Of a stretch of DNA of 64,000 nucleotides, positions 8,219-16,163 are shown piece by piece. Both the position numbers and the translations under genes were made by a program. Source of the stretch: Nocardia stercoris. GTDB taxonomy: Bacteria; Actinomycetota; Actinomycetes; Mycobacteriales; Mycobacteriaceae. The DNA is taken from positions 62,001-126,000 of the forward strand of contig NZ_RFFH01000007.1 in NCBI RefSeq assembly GCF_003696265.1, in the 5' to 3' direction. The notes below the pieces were generated by a model. It did no database searches. It worked only from the letters and a program-made list of their open reading frames with translations, and was not told where the DNA came from. How positions within the stretch are numbered: the stretch's first letter is position 1; every line of letters begins with the position of its first letter.

Positions 8219-10512
8219 GCGGTGGTGAAGAACAGCGGGCTGGTCCACACCTCGTGGCCGTCGGACTGGCGAGCGTGCAGGTACAGCGCGCTGTCCGCGT
8301 CCGGGAGCCGCACCGGCAGTTCCCCGGTCAACGTGACCGGCAGGGCCGCCGCGGACAGCCGTTCGACGGTGACGTGCAGCCCGGCGCCACCGAAGTCGCG
8401 GCGCACCGGCCCGGCCGCCAATTCACCTGCGGTGACGGTGAATTCCCCGGTGTGCGCGTCCTCGGCGATCGTGGTCGCGATCCGGAACTCGGTGGCGTCA
8501 CCGTCGGTGCGCAATACGACACCGGTGTCGTTGCCGAATGTGGCCGCGGCCCAGTCGATCCGATTGCCGTCGCGGTCGATCCGCTGTTCCTGATGCGATG
8601 CAGCCCACGGTTCCGCTGCGATCAGGTCCGCGCCGGCGATCTCGATCCGCCCGGTCCACGTCGCCCACCGGTACCGATCGCGGTGCCGGGCGCCGCCCCA
8701 GCGGACCCGGACCAGGCCGGGGGCGTAGCCCGCCTCGGCGTGCAGATCCCGGTGCAGCACCGGGCCTTCGGTGTCGTAGACGGTCACCTGCTCCCACTCG
8801 GCATCGGCGTACAGCGCGTACGACACCACGAGTTCGGTTCCGGCGCGGGCCCGCTCGTCGCCCATCCACTGGTCCCCGGACCGCAACAGCGCGACCGCGC
8901 GGGTACCGGTCGTCGCCCACGTCCGCCGGGCGCGCAGCGTGGAACCGACGGCGGCCCGGGTCAATTCGGGTGCGAGCACCCCGGTCAGGCCGCCGCCGCG
9001 GCCACCGAAGATAGTGGCGCCGGGCGCACCGCTGCCGGGCCGGCCGCGGTGCTCGTCGCTGTTGGCGCTGACCCCGACACGGTAGCCGCGCTGCATCGCC
9101 TCCCGGAGGAACCAGTTGCCGGTCCCCCAGGCCGAATGCACTTCGATGAGCCGTTCCAGTTGAGGGTGATGCCAGTCCAGGATCGCCCGGCGGCCGCCCA
9201 GATGCGGCATGAGCAGATAGTCGTCCGGGCGGGCGGCGTAGGCGGCATAGAGCTCGGTGATCGGCCAGTGCTCGGCGACCGGCACCCGGCTGGTCATCCC
9301 GTCGTGCCACTGCAGCGACCTGGCCAGCCCGGTGTCCGCACCGAGGTAGATGACGTTGTGGTCACCACCCACCGCCGAATTGCCACACCACTCCACCCCA
9401 GGCAGGCAGACGAACCGGCCCTCTTCGGTCACCTCCCGGCACAGTGCCACCGTCGCCGCCCAGGCCGCGTCGGTGACCTGGAAATCGTTGGCGGTGTAGC
9501 CGAGGACGTCCAGGCCGCCGACCCGGCGCCCGTAGGCGAAGTTGTAGGCGCTGTCCTGGGTGCCGACCGTGTCGTCGGAGTGCACGTGCAGATCGGCGAA
9601 ATACGCCCGCTCCCCGGGGAGTTCGGCGACCACGTCGACCGGGCACGAGCCGGTGAGCACCCGCCCGTCCGGCAGGGTCGCCGTCACCGCCGCCCGGTAG
9701 GCGCCGGTCGGCGCGGCCGGCAGCTCGAATTCGCCTGCCGCCCAGCTTGTTCCGGGCAGCTCACCGAATTCCGGCTCGCCTCCGACGGACAGCCGCAGGG
9801 CCGCCGGACTGTCGACGGCCGCGTTGCCCCAGCTGTCCTCCAGGTGCACCCGCAGCGGGGCGACGGCACCGGCCCGGACGACCCGCGGCCCGGCCACCAC
9901 CAGCCGCGCGGCCGGGCCGGGCCGCACATCCAGCGCGACGTCGCCGGCATGCCCCATCCGCGAAGTGCCGAGTACGTCCGCGTAGAGCCGGAAGACGAAC
10001 CCGTCCTCGACGAAGGTTTGCACCCGGGTGCCGGGCCCGCCGAATCGCCGGTCGCCCAGCCGGATCACGATCTCGTCGCCGGGACGCAGGAACCCGTCCT
10101 CCAGATGGATCAGCAGCGCCTTCTGGAACGGCCGTTCCCCGCCCTTGACGTCGTAGCGGGTGCGCAGGTGCCCGACGGTGGCCAGGCTGTCCGGCCCGGC
10201 ACCGCCGCGGTCGCTGCGATGCACGAGTTCCGCAGTGGCGTAATCCCGTTCGCCGGGCGCGGTCGTCTGCAGATCCCAGTCCGAGTAGTACTTGAAGCAG
10301 AGTTTGAGCCAGCCGCTGTCGGCGATGCCGGAACTGCCCACGGTGTAGCGCAGTACCACTTCGGTGAGTTCGCCGGCCACCAGCTGCGCCGTGGTCGTGG
10401 TCAGGGTGCCGAGGAAGGGCAGCTCCCGCACGGACGCGGTGAGCGGCGCGGTGACCGCGGGATCGGTGCAATCGTGGAAGCGGTGACCGGACACCGCGCG
10501 CGGGGTGATCAT
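8215..10512 (-). CDS. DUF3604-family putative metal-dependent hydrolase (PHP-like)
   Basis: A 765-residue protein without a signal peptide, so cytoplasmic. The N-terminal third looks beta-rich. The middle carries a PHP-type metal-hydrolase pattern: FADLHVHSDDTVGT (HxH), GDHNVIYLG, LLMPHLGG, IEVHSAWGT and VSANSDEHRGRPG, each offering His/Asp ligands. The family is known mainly as DUF3604, with a few members annotated as related to metal-dependent phosphoesterases; no substrate is established. It overlaps the substrate-binding-protein gene by four bases and the ATPase gene by four bases, so the transporter and this enzyme are translated together. The enzyme probably processes the imported compound (inference). 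Confidence 0.85.
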   Translation of the reverse strand: MITPRAVSGHRFHDCTDPAVTAPLTASVRELPFLGTLTTTTAQLVAGELTEVVLRYTVGSSGIADSGWLKLCFKYYSDWDLQTTAPGERDYATAELVHRSDRGGAGPDSLATVGHLRTRYDVKGGERPFQKALLIHLEDGFLRPGDEIVIRLGDRRFGGPGTRVQTFVEDGFVFRLYADVLGTSRMGHAGDVALDVRPGPAARLVVAGPRVVRAGAVAPLRVHLEDSWGNAAVDSPAALRLSVGGEPEFGELPGTSWAAGEFELPAAPTGAYRAAVTATLPDGRVLTGSCPVDVVAELPGERAYFADLHVHSDDTVGTQDSAYNFAYGRRVGGLDVLGYTANDFQVTDAAWAATVALCREVTEEGRFVCLPGVEWCGNSAVGGDHNVIYLGADTGLARSLQWHDGMTSRVPVAEHWPITELYAAYAARPDDYLLMPHLGGRRAILDWHHPQLERLIEVHSAWGTGNWFLREAMQRGYRVGVSANSDEHRGRPGSGAPGATIFGGRGGGLTGVLAPELTRAAVGSTLRARRTWATTGTRAVALLRSGDQWMGDERARAGTELVVSYALYADAEWEQVTVYDTEGPVLHRDLHAEAGYAPGLVRVRWGGARHRDRYRWATWTGRIEIAGADLIAAEPWAASHQEQRIDRDGNRIDWAAATFGNDTGVVLRTDGDATEFRIATTIAEDAHTGEFTVTAGELAAGPVRRDFGGAGLHVTVERLSAAALPVTLTGELPVRLPDADSALYLHARQSDGHEVWTSPLFFTTA

Positions 10513-11534
10513 TCGGCCACCGCCGGACGTCCTTCGGCGCGCAGCGCGTCGTTCAGCGGACCCAGGTCGGCCAGGCCGGTGAGGTCACCGGCGGGCAGGA
10601 CGCCGACGGTGGCACCGCGGCGCGCGTATTCGCGGACGGTGCTCAGCAGCGGGTCCACGGTGAAGGTCAGCTGCGACCACGCGCCGGCCAGATCGGCATC
10701 GGCCAGCCGGGTGCCGTTGATTCCGGCGATCACCGTATTCGCCTGTGCCCGTGCGGCATCAGGGTCGACGCCCACCTGGGACGTCTGCTGCACCAGCCCG
10801 CGCAGCAGGGCGACGACAGTCTCGCGGTGCGCCTTCAGGTAGGACGAGCGCACCACCAGTTCGGTGGTGGCGAACCGGCCCTGCGGCCACAGCTCGCGTT
10901 CGTCGACGAGGACGTGCGCGCCCTTGCCGACCAGCTGGGCAGCATAGGGCTGCGGCACCCAGGCGCCGTCGATGGCGCCTGCCGCGAACGCGGCGGCGAT
11001 CTGCGCGTTGTCCTGCGGCGCCACATGGACATCACCGTCCCCGGCGGTCCCGACCTGAAACCCCTGCTGCTGCAACCAGTACCGCAACGAGACGTCCTGG
11101 GCGCCGCCCAGCGCCGGGTCGGCCACAGTGCGGCCGCGCAGTTGCTGCGGGGTGTCGATCCCCGCCCGCACCACCAGTTCGGCGCCGCCCGACGTGGCGC
11201 CCGCGACGATCACCGCGTTGCCCTTGGTCTTCAGGTAGGCGTTGACCGCCGGAGTGGCACCGATGAACACCGCGTCGACCGCGTCGGAGAGCAGCGCTGT
11301 GACCGCGGGCGGCCCGGAAGTGAACTGCGAAGTCCGCAGTTCCACGCCGGGACCGAGGGCGCGGCCGAAGGTGCCGTTCGCCACGCCGAGCAGCGCGGTG
11401 GCGTGAGTGAGATTGGGAAAGTAGCCGAGCCGGAGCCGGTTGCCGGCCGCGGCACCGGAGCCGCTCGAGCAACCACTCAGCGCGGCGGCGACTATTGCGA
11501 CGCATGCGGCGAAGCGCAGTGCAGGACGGAACAA
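10509..11534 (-). CDS. ABC transporter substrate-binding lipoprotein, SsuA/nitrate type
   Basis: A lipoprotein of about 340 residues. The signal region is FRPALRFAACVAIVAAALSGC, with lipobox ALSGC. The mature protein starts GNRLRLGYFPNLTHATALLG and contains VDAVFIGATPAVNAYL and IVAGATSGGAELVVR, as in binding proteins for sulfonates, nitrate or related anions. A longer frame begins at ATG 11618, but that leaves an odd 28-residue head before the signal peptide. A TTG at 11534 with GAAAGAAG upstream fits the signal better, so I chose it with reservation. It heads the operon and is divergent from the LysR gene. Confidence 0.85.
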   Translation of the reverse strand: MFRPALRFAACVAIVAAALSGCSSGSGAAAGNRLRLGYFPNLTHATALLGVANGTFGRALGPGVELRTSQFTSGPPAVTALLSDAVDAVFIGATPAVNAYLKTKGNAVIVAGATSGGAELVVRAGIDTPQQLRGRTVADPALGGAQDVSLRYWLQQQGFQVGTAGDGDVHVAPQDNAQIAAAFAAGAIDGAWVPQPYAAQLVGKGAHVLVDERELWPQGRFATTELVVRSSYLKAHRETVVALLRGLVQQTSQVGVDPDAARAQANTVIAGINGTRLADADLAGAWSQLTFTVDPLLSTVREYARRGATVGVLPAGDLTGLADLGPLNDALRAEGRPAVAE

Positions 11535-11632
11535 TTCGATACTTCTTTCGCCGTCCGGCGGGTTGCCTGCGCCGGGTGTTTCTGTCAGTCCCGTCGACTG
11601 TCCCACGCCGAGATTCATGCGTCCAGGACATA

Positions 11633-11660
11633 GAAGTGATGACAGTTATCACTGTGATTG
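11633..11660. promoter_or_regulatory. Inverted repeats in the LysR/ABC divergent promoter
   Basis: A perfect 11-bp palindrome, ATCACTGTGAT, lies at about 11648-11658. An overlapping dyad AGTGAT ... ATCACT begins at about 11635. Both sit just upstream of the LysR start (11670). LysR regulators usually bind such dyads (T-N11-A type) in the divergent promoter they control, so this is the likely operator for both directions. Confidence 0.55.
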
Positions 11661-11669
11661 AATAATTGG

Positions 11670-12587
11670 ATGGAGCTCCGACAGCTGCGCTACTTCACGG
11701 CGATCGCCCGCACCGGCAGTTTCAGCACCGCGGCGGCCGGGGAGTTCGTGGTCCAATCGGCGCTGTCCCAACAACTGCGCAAGCTCGAGGACGAGCTCGG
11801 AGTGCGACTGTTCGACCGGACCACCCGGTCGGTGCGGCTCACCCAGGCCGGGGCACAACTACTGCCGTTCGCCGAACGGGTGCTGTCCGATGTGGGACTG
11901 CTGGCCGCCGAGGCCGACGCGCTGCGCGGCGTGGTACGCGGCAATATCGCGGTCGGCATGATGGAGTGCCCGCCCCTGACACTCGATATGGCGGTGCTGC
12001 TGCGGGACTTCCACGCGCAGCACCCCGGGGTCGAGGTCGCGCTGCGCAGCGGTGGCAGTGACCGCATGCTCGACGAGGTCCGCACCGCCCGGCTCGAATT
12101 GGCCATCCTGGGTCTGCCACCGAAACCGTTGCCCGCCAAACTGTTCGCTCATCATCTGCTCAGTGAGGACCTGGTCGGGCTGGTGCACCGCCACGACGAC
12201 CTGCCGGCCCGGGTGGCGGCCGCGGAACTGGCGGATGCGACGTTCATCGACTTCCCGCCCGGCTACGGACTCCGCGAACAGGTCGACCATTGTTTCGCCG
12301 GAGCCGGGGTGAGCCGCCGGGTCGCGTTCGAGGTGGTGCGGGTCGAGGAGATGGTGCGTTTCGCCGCACTGGGTTTGGGCTTGGCGATCCTGCCGCGGTC
12401 CATCGCGCAGGCGGCGGCCGGCCGCGACGACGGCCCGCGCATGCTGGAGATCACCGGCGCCGATCTCCGCCGTTCGGTGGCCCTGGTCCACCGCCACGAC
12501 GGTCCGGCCGCCCCCGCCGCCCGCGCCTTCTTCGATTTCGTCATGGCACTGCCGCAAGCCGCCGGATCCAGTAGCGCCCCAACGTGA
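11670..12587 (+). CDS. LysR-family transcriptional regulator
   Basis: A 305-residue regulator. The N terminus is the family winged helix-turn-helix: MELRQLRYFTAIARTGSFS, then QSALSQQLRKLEDELGVRLFDR. The remainder is the periplasmic-binding-like effector domain. An in-frame TTG at 11658 would add four residues, but ATG 11670 gives the canonical LysR beginning. No ribosome site is obvious, so translation may be leaderless. It is divergent from the ABC/DUF3604 operon, which it probably controls in response to the substrate or its product. Confidence 0.9.
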   Translation: MELRQLRYFTAIARTGSFSTAAAGEFVVQSALSQQLRKLEDELGVRLFDRTTRSVRLTQAGAQLLPFAERVLSDVGLLAAEADALRGVVRGNIAVGMMECPPLTLDMAVLLRDFHAQHPGVEVALRSGGSDRMLDEVRTARLELAILGLPPKPLPAKLFAHHLLSEDLVGLVHRHDDLPARVAAAELADATFIDFPPGYGLREQVDHCFAGAGVSRRVAFEVVRVEEMVRFAALGLGLAILPRSIAQAAAGRDDGPRMLEITGADLRRSVALVHRHDGPAAPAARAFFDFVMALPQAAGSSSAPT

Positions 12588-12604
12588 TCCGATCGGCCGC
12601 GTGC

Positions 12605-13039
12605 TCAGTGTCGAACCACGGCGCTGTTGCCTTCGTGCCACACGCTGACGATCGTGCGGCGAGACAACCGCCACCCCTGCGCCGTGCGGCGCAGCTGGTC
12701 CTCGTAACGCCCACCGCCGAGGAACAACTCGCCGTCGGGGAGCCCGCGCAAGACGTGCTGGGCGTGGAAATAGCAGACGTGCCTCGCCAGTTCCCCGTCG
12801 ACAGCGACGACATGATTTCCCAGCAGGTGCTGGGTAGCGTCGAGCCGATCGATACCACTGCCGACGCGGGCCACGATGGCAGCGTGACCGACCACATCCT
12901 CGCCGGCCTGTGGATACACCCAATGCGCGTCCTCGGTGAACAACGCCGCCAGGCTTGTCCAGTCCCGGGTGTCCACCGCGGTGGCGTATCCGACGACGAC
13001 GTCCACGATCGCGGCGCGATCGACCAGTTCCATGTTCAC
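12605..13039 (-). CDS. SnoaL-like/NTF2-fold protein
   Basis: A protein of about 145 residues with the SnoaL/NTF2 cone fold: VVGYATAVDTRDWTSLAALF, FTEDAHWVYPQ, then HLLGNHVVAVDGE and the C-terminal strand pair WRLSRRTIVSVWHEGN. Family members include small isomerases, hydroxylating-dioxygenase partners and binding proteins; the reaction is not determinable. The start is uncertain between ATG 13057, GTG 13039 and ATG 13033. GTG is preferred because GGAGA lies five bases before it. It is divergent from the HxlR gene, which probably regulates it. Confidence 0.8.
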   Translation of the reverse strand: MNMELVDRAAIVDVVVGYATAVDTRDWTSLAALFTEDAHWVYPQAGEDVVGHAAIVARVGSGIDRLDATQHLLGNHVVAVDGELARHVCYFHAQHVLRGLPDGELFLGGGRYEDQLRRTAQGWRLSRRTIVSVWHEGNSAVVRH

Positions 13040-13061
13040 GGGTGTCTCCAGATCCATTGCG

Positions 13062-13089
13062 GTGCACGATTTGTCACTGAGTGCATGAT
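13062..13089. promoter_or_regulatory. Direct repeat in the SnoaL/HxlR divergent promoter
   Basis: GTGCACGAT at 13062-13070 recurs as GTGCATGAT at 13081-13089, 19 bp apart (8 of 9 matching) on the same face of the helix. It lies in the short region between two divergent genes, one an HxlR regulator, so it may be the HxlR operator. This is a weak, sequence-only suggestion. Confidence 0.35.
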
Positions 13090-13125
13090 CGGTAACCCTG
13101 AAGGTCTGCGGAAGAAGGCACTTTC

Positions 13126-13509
13126 ATGTCACACAGTCACATCGATGTATCGGTCCTGGCAGACCAGGCATGCACCGTCGCGGAAGTCCTCGACCACGTA
13201 TCCGGAAAGTGGAGCGTCGGCATACTCGTCGCCGCCGCCCAAGGCCCGGTCCGATTCACCGAGCTCGAGCGCGCGGTCACCGGCATCAGCCGCCGGATGC
13301 TCACCCTGAACCTGCGTAAGCTGGAACGCGACGGCCTGCTGATCCGCACCGTCTACCCCACCGTCCCACCCAAAGTGGAGTACACCCTCACCCCGATCGC
13401 CCGAGAACTCCACGCAACGCTGCTGACCCTGACCGAATGGGCGAAGCGACATCGAGCCACGATCGCCGCCGCACAAGCCGACTACGATCGGGCCAACGAG
13501 AGCCCGTGA
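13126..13509 (+). CDS. HxlR-family winged-helix regulator
   Basis: A 127-residue single-domain regulator. The HxlR pattern is clear: TVAEVLDHVSGKWSVGILVAAAQGPVRFTELERAVTGISRRMLTLNLRKLERDGLL, then the wing PPKVEYTLTPIA. One Cys (C17, in DQACTV) stands at the position used by redox- or aldehyde-sensing HxlR members, so sensing of an electrophile is possible but unproven. GAAGAAGG precedes the ATG. It is transcribed divergently from the SnoaL-like gene, its probable target. Confidence 0.88.
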   Translation: MSHSHIDVSVLADQACTVAEVLDHVSGKWSVGILVAAAQGPVRFTELERAVTGISRRMLTLNLRKLERDGLLIRTVYPTVPPKVEYTLTPIARELHATLLTLTEWAKRHRATIAAAQADYDRANESP

Positions 13510-13570
13510 GCCGTGAACAGCGGGCGCACAGCGCTGAGCCGCCTGGCGCCGAACAATCCCGTGCGCCCCA

Positions 13571-13590
13571 GGGCCGCACGGGTGCGGCCC
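13571..13590. terminator. GC-rich stem-loop between convergent genes
   Basis: GGGCCGCAC at 13571-13579 pairs perfectly with GTGCGGCCC at 13582-13590 around a two-base GG, so the inner pairs must open to form a loop. It lies between the HxlR gene and the convergent flavin oxidoreductase pseudogene. No T-run follows, as is common for actinobacterial terminators. Confidence 0.45.
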
Positions 13591-13651
13591 GCACCGCGGT
13601 TTGTGCAGATCGCCCGGCGGGCGAAGTGCGGCGCCCTTCACGCGGTGCGGA

Positions 13652-14933
13652 TCACACCGCGCGGCCGTCCAGCCATGTGCGGTAGCGGCGTAGCGCACGA
13701 CGCTGCAGAAGCAGCTCCGTCACCAGGGCGATCACCGGGTTGATCCCGGGACGAGTCCGCCGGCCCGCGCCTATCCGTCGCAGTTGTCGACGCACGCGGG
13801 CCATGCTCGCCGCGGACGCTACCGCCTTGTCCTTCATCCGCACTGGTGCGAGTACAACTTTCGGCTCCGCGTCCTGCCGCCACTTGGCGGGCAGGTCGGG
13901 GTCTACTGCCAGCGCGGTGCCCATGCCCACCAGATCGATGCCGCTCGCGAGGACCTCCTCCGCGACCGGGCGGCGTACGACCCCGCCGGTGACCATCAGC
14001 GGCAACGGGCTGGTCGCCGCCAGTTCCTCGGCCAGCGCGAGAAAGTAGGCTTCGCGCGAGCGGGTCCGCTGGTCGCCGGCCTGGCCGGTCATCGCCGGCG
14101 CCTCGTAGCTGCCGCCGGACAGCTCGACGACGTCGACGCCGAGGGGAGCCAGCATCGCGATCACTCGCGCAGCGTCTCGAGCGTCGAATCCGCCGCGCTG
14201 GAAGTCCGCCGAGTTGAGCTTGACCGCCACCGCGAAGGTGGGTTTCGACGGGGTCGAGATCCACGCCGCGCACGGCTACCTGCTGTCGCAGTTCCTGTCA
14301 CCGTTGGCCAATCGGCGCACCGATCAGTGGGGCGGCAGTCTGGATCAGCGAGCCAGGTTCCTGCGTGACATCGTCCGCGCCGTGCGGTCGGTCGTCGCTC
14401 CCGGCGTCCTCGGCCAGGCGAGCGGTCTCGACGAAACGGTCGACGGTTTCCGCGATCTGTCGCGCGGTCATCGCGACCGGCTCGGCGAACCGCTTGCTGT
14501 TCTTGCCGATGTCGACCCGAACCTCGGACGGTCCCCACGCGACACCGGGCATGTCCGCGCCGACCTGACGACCGGGGTGGTTGATCTGCATCCACACCTG
14601 CGCGCCACCGCTCTTTGCCGCGGTAGCCCATTCGCGGAACGGTTGCAGCGGCGAGTGCGCGTCGAGGACGACACCGGCCGGACCGGTGAGCGCCTCGGCG
14701 TGAACCATGACGTTTCCGGTGATGATCAGGCCGACCCCACCTCGACTCCACCGCCGGTACAGCTCGAACAAGGGTGCGTCGGGCAGTTGCCCGCGGCCGG
14801 CCATGTTCTCTTCCATTGCGGCCTTGACGAGCCGGTTCGGGATGACGGTGCCGTTCGGAAGGGTGAACGGCGTGAAGATCGCCGAGGTTTCCGCTGAACC
14901 GCCGGGCTTTGTCGATGTGGGGATCGGTCGCAT
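13652..14933 (-). pseudogene. Old Yellow Enzyme-like NADH:flavin oxidoreductase, disrupted by an internal inversion
   Basis: The N-terminal part (14933 down to about 14403) reads IFTPFTLPNGTVIPNRLVKAAMEENMAG ... VWMQINHPGRQ ... FVETARLAEDAG, the start of an Old Yellow Enzyme/2,4-dienoyl-CoA-reductase-type FMN barrel. The C-terminal part (about 14239 to 13652) resumes at FAVAVKLNSADF and ends ELLLQRRALRRYRTWLDGRAV. The missing middle, GFDGVEIHAAHGYLLSQFLS ... TDQWGGSLDQRARFLRDIV, is present but on the plus strand (14241-14402). The two minus-strand halves are also one base out of frame. Start ATG 14933 has GAGGAG upstream. The enzyme cannot be made as it stands. Confidence 0.85.
14240..14402 (+). 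other. Inverted internal segment of the flavin oxidoreductase gene
   Basis: On the plus strand, 14241-14402 encodes GFDGVEIHAAHGYLLSQFLS, then SPLANRRTDQWGG and FLRDIVRAVRSVVAP, the family's conserved active-site stretch. Each end abuts the oppositely oriented parts of the same gene exactly where the sequence should continue. The joints share only GGG/CCC, with no long inverted repeat. The bases between the two flanking reading frames number 163, so flipping the segment back would still leave a one-base shift. Confidence 0.85.
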
Positions 14934-14953
14934 CAATACTCCTCGGAGGGGGT

Positions 14954-15184
14954 ATGTTGACATTGATTACATCAGAGTAGGAATCATAGTTAGCAGCGTC
15001 AACATCGAGCGGGCGTGGCTGCCGTCGCGGCGAGGGCCGACCGTGCACGGCCAGGCACGATCCCGACCGGGAGTACCGCGGAGCCGACCCGCGATGCCAC
15101 ATCCCGGTAACGCTCGATGACAGCGCCGATTGTTGACACCGATTACATATGCGCTTACGCTCCCCGATGTAAGCGACGTAAACA
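14954..15184. promoter_or_regulatory. Divergent promoter with repeated TetR-type operator motif
   Basis: TGTTGACATTGATTACAT at 14954-14971 and TGTTGACACCGATTACAT at 15131-15148 match at 16 of 18 positions. They lie upstream of the flavin oxidoreductase (minus) and the decarboxylase-fold gene (plus), respectively. A third, weaker relative (TGTAAGC ... AAACA) is at 15168-15184. A dyad GCTTAC/GTAAGC with a 10-bp spacer spans 15153-15174. The same TGTTKAC-N7-ACA pattern recurs before the TetR and esterase genes. Confidence 0.55.
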
Positions 15185-15200
15185 TAGCGGAAGGCGCGCC

Positions 15201-16163
15201 ATGCCGTCCACCGAACAGCACACGGTCACCGTCGATCTGGGAGGTCGCTCGGTCGACGTTCCCGAAGGCGGGTTGTACGACCGCTACCGAATGAACCCCG
15301 ACCTGGACGAGATCGCCCGCGACCCGCGAGTCAGCAGTGTCGACTTCTTTCGGCAGCTGCCGAAGACGAAGGTCGACTCACCGATCGGGCCGACCTTCAC
15401 ACCGAACTTCTACTACCGCATCTCGACCGCACGGCTGACGATGCTCGCACCGTACCGCGCGATCCGCTCCCGCCTCCCGGAGGAGCTGACTCCGCTCCCG
15501 TTCGCGCCCGGGCTCGGCATCGTCTCGGTCATGTTCTTCCGCTACGACATCTGCGATATCGACTTCTATACCGAGGCCGCGGTCGGCATCGCCGTCCAGC
15601 CCGCACGGCACGGGCGGGGCGGATTCGTCGACTTGCTCACCGATCTGAAGAACAACCACCTCCACTCCTATGTCCTGTCGCTCCCGGTCAGCAGCGACAT
15701 CGCCCAGGTACGCGGCCATGACGGTTACGGATTCCCGAAGTGGGTCACAGACCTCGATGTGCACATCGACAACGAGCGCGCCACCGCGCACGTTGCCAAC
15801 AGCACCGGCGGCACCGACGTAGCGTTCTCTGCCCGCACTCCGCGCCAGGAGGTGCACGCCTCGGGCGATCAGGTCGCGAGCCTGAGCTCGTACACCACGA
15901 TCAACGGCGTGTGGCACTCGACCTTCAGCCAGACCAACATCCTCTCGGCCGGCACCGAGCAGCTGCCGCGCAGCATCGACCTGCGGCTCGGAAGCGGACG
16001 GGTTTCCGACGATATTCGCTCGCTGCGGCCGATCCGGACCATCCAGCTCGACGTCATGACCGAGGGGCAGAACGCCCTGCACATGCCGGTGCCGACGTCG
16101 GTTCACCGACATCGGCGAAACCTGTTCCAGCAACCGATCACCTGTCCGGGAGCCCGCTCATGA
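15201..16163 (+). CDS. Acetoacetate decarboxylase-family protein
   Basis: A 320-residue protein of the ADC fold. The segment GHDGYGFPKWVTDLDV corresponds to the ADC signature holding the Schiff-base lysine (GFPK). In true acetoacetate decarboxylase that Lys forms the imine with the keto acid; distant relatives act as aldolase-dehydratases or cyclases. The start at 15201 is chosen because GGAAGG lies upstream; an upstream ATG at 15117 adds a Cys/Arg-rich head unlike the family. Its stop overlaps the aldehyde dehydrogenase start (ATGA). Decarboxylation or retro-aldol cleavage in a ketone or keto-acid pathway is likely, but the substrate is unknown. Confidence 0.82.
   Translation: MPSTEQHTVTVDLGGRSVDVPEGGLYDRYRMNPDLDEIARDPRVSSVDFFRQLPKTKVDSPIGPTFTPNFYYRISTARLTMLAPYRAIRSRLPEELTPLPFAPGLGIVSVMFFRYDICDIDFYTEAAVGIAVQPARHGRGGFVDLLTDLKNNHLHSYVLSLPVSSDIAQVRGHDGYGFPKWVTDLDVHIDNERATAHVANSTGGTDVAFSARTPRQEVHASGDQVASLSSYTTINGVWHSTFSQTNILSAGTEQLPRSIDLRLGSGRVSDDIRSLRPIRTIQLDVMTEGQNALHMPVPTSVHRHRRNLFQQPITCPGARS

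Noticed and set aside
7735..10842. A 1035-residue open frame on the plus strand opposite the DUF3604 gene
   Set aside because: It is a GC-rich antisense shadow: Arg/Pro-rich, no motifs, while the minus strand encodes recognisable domains throughout.
14240..14402. Classical invertible DNA switch with recombinase-site repeats
   Set aside because: The joints share only about three bases, no recombinase gene is adjacent, and the flanking frames differ by one base, so a regulated switch is not supported.
14214..14897. Plus-strand ORF (227 aa) inside the flavin oxidoreductase region as a separate gene
   Set aside because: Only its first 60 codons look like protein, and they are the inverted middle of the broken minus-strand gene; the rest is shadow.
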